Of a stretch of DNA of 5,923 nucleotides, positions 5,360-5,923 are shown piece after piece. Position numbers and translations under genes: made by a program. This stretch comes from an uncultured Chromatiales bacterium (GTDB lineage: Bacteria; Pseudomonadota; Gammaproteobacteria; Steroidobacterales; GCA-2729495). The notes below the pieces were generated by a model. That model was not told the DNA's origin and did not search any database. It was given only the letters and a program-made list of their open reading frames with translations. Each line of letters begins with the position of its first letter. The stretch's first letter is position 1. The stretch lies in contig CAJXQV010000084.1 of the NCBI GenBank assembly GCA_913058165.1, positions 1 to 5,923 of the forward strand. The letters are read 5' to 3'.

Positions 5360-5876
5360 ATGACTACAAGTAATAATTCATCACCCATCCTTCTGGCCTA
5401 TTCAGGCGGACTCGACACTTCGTTCTGTGTGCCCTGGCTCAAGGAGACCTACGGTCGCCCAGTGATTACCGCCTGTGTGAATACCGGCGGCCTTGATGCT
5501 GCAGCTGCAAAGAGTCTTGAAGACCGGGCAATGGCACTCGGCGCAACCGAGCATGTGCTTATTGAAGCCCGTGACATTTTCTTTCACCGGGTTTTGAAAT
5601 ACCTGATTGCGGGTAATGTCCGCCGTGGTCAGCTGTACCCGATGTGCGTGGGCGCCGAACGCGGCATTCAGGCAACCTTGCTGGCGGAGCTCGCTAAAAA
5701 GCGCGGCACAGCTACCGTTGCACATGGCTGTACGGCCGCAGGTAATGACCAGGTTCGCTTTGAAGTTGCACTGAAAACCATAAACCCTGGTTTGGAAATT
5801 ATTGCGCCGGTGCGCGACCAATCCTTCGTCCGCGAAGAACAGGTTGCTTACTTGCAAGCAGGCAACTACCCAATGC
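5360..5876 (+). CDS. argG: Argininosuccinate synthase, 3'-truncated by contig end
   Basis: The gene encodes the ligase that joins citrulline and aspartate using ATP to make argininosuccinate, the penultimate step of arginine synthesis. Only the first 172 of roughly 400 residues are genuine. They include the pyrophosphatase-type P-loop AYSGGLDTS (13-21), the ADTGG-like CVNTGG (39-44), YP.CV at 93-97, and the AHGCTAAGNDQVRFE block (121-135); AHGCTGKGNDQVRFE is commoner in the family. The start at 5360 has AGGA (5346-5349) ten bases upstream. The apparent stop at 5921-5923 lies in adapter, so the final 15 apparent residues from position 5876 on (starting with the Pro codon, and ending in the known artefact SYTHLTLPTIYSV) are mostly not genuine. 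It sits just downstream of argR, consistent with ArgR control. Confidence 0.92.
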
Positions 5877-5923
5877 CTGTCTCTTATACACATCTGACGC
5901 TGCCGACGATCTACTCTGTGTAG
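5877..5923 (-). other. Residual Nextera adapter with i5 index (not genomic)
   Basis: The 19-bp mosaic end in reverse complement starts at 5877, followed by the rest of the Read 1 adapter (5896-5909), an 8-base i5 index read as TCTACTCT (5910-5917; complement AGAGTAGA, which I recall as Nextera index 504), and GTGTAG, the beginning of the i5 flow-cell arm. It is library sequence. It supplies a false TAG stop to argG, and, on the opposite strand, a false start (MCIRDR). Confidence 0.98.

Noticed and set aside
5402..5893. 163-residue open frame on the minus strand opposite argG
   Set aside because: Its start (MCIRDR) comes from adapter, and it lies wholly antisense to a well-supported argG.
1..5923. 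CRISPR arrays, tRNA or rRNA genes, insertion sequences
   Set aside because: No regularly spaced repeats, cloverleaf, ribosomal RNA segments or transposase were seen; the Tn5 ends are library adapter, not a mobile element.

Overview
This window is a short assembly contig that still carries Illumina Nextera (Tn5) adapter at both ends: positions 1-30 at the left, and 5877-5923 at the right, the latter including an i5 index. Genuine DNA is therefore about 31-5876, and both terminal genes are truncated by the contig ends. The genes point to a gammaproteobacterium: a type II secretion GspB at the left edge, a close YadG/YadH ABC exporter pair, an NudC-type NADH pyrophosphatase, an ArgR repressor and an argininosuccinate synthase. 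I cannot name a genus from the sequence alone.

Layout. (1) 31-501 (+): 3' part of gspB. (2) 1409-2347 and 627-1409 (-): yadG-yadH, translationally coupled by a TAATG overlap, running convergently towards gspB. (3) 2454-3065 (-): a 203-residue protein that I read as two FlhD-like domains in tandem. (4) 3066-3240: an AT-rich divergent control region with several short dyads about 20 bp apart. (5) 3241-3807 (+): an FlhC-family regulator with the CxxC...CxxC zinc site. (6) 3840-4787 (+): nudC. (7) 4788-4884: a consensus-like sigma70 promoter overlapped by a perfect 21-bp inverted repeat. (8) 4885-5340 (+): argR. (9) 5360-5876 (+): the start of argG, cut by the adapter.

How they may work together. 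The right-hand block is an arginine module: ArgR, probably autoregulated through the large dyad, followed 19 nt later by argG, with a strong hairpin in the last codons of argR that could tune expression between the two. The centre is the most unusual part. FlhD and FlhC normally form an FlhD4C2 complex encoded by one flhDC operon that switches on flagellar genes. Here a covalent FlhD-FlhD fusion is divergent from flhC across a shared regulatory region, and there are no flagellar genes in view. I infer a diverged FlhDC-type two-subunit regulator with unknown targets. The closest structural candidates for its binding sites are the dyads in the shared intergenic region.
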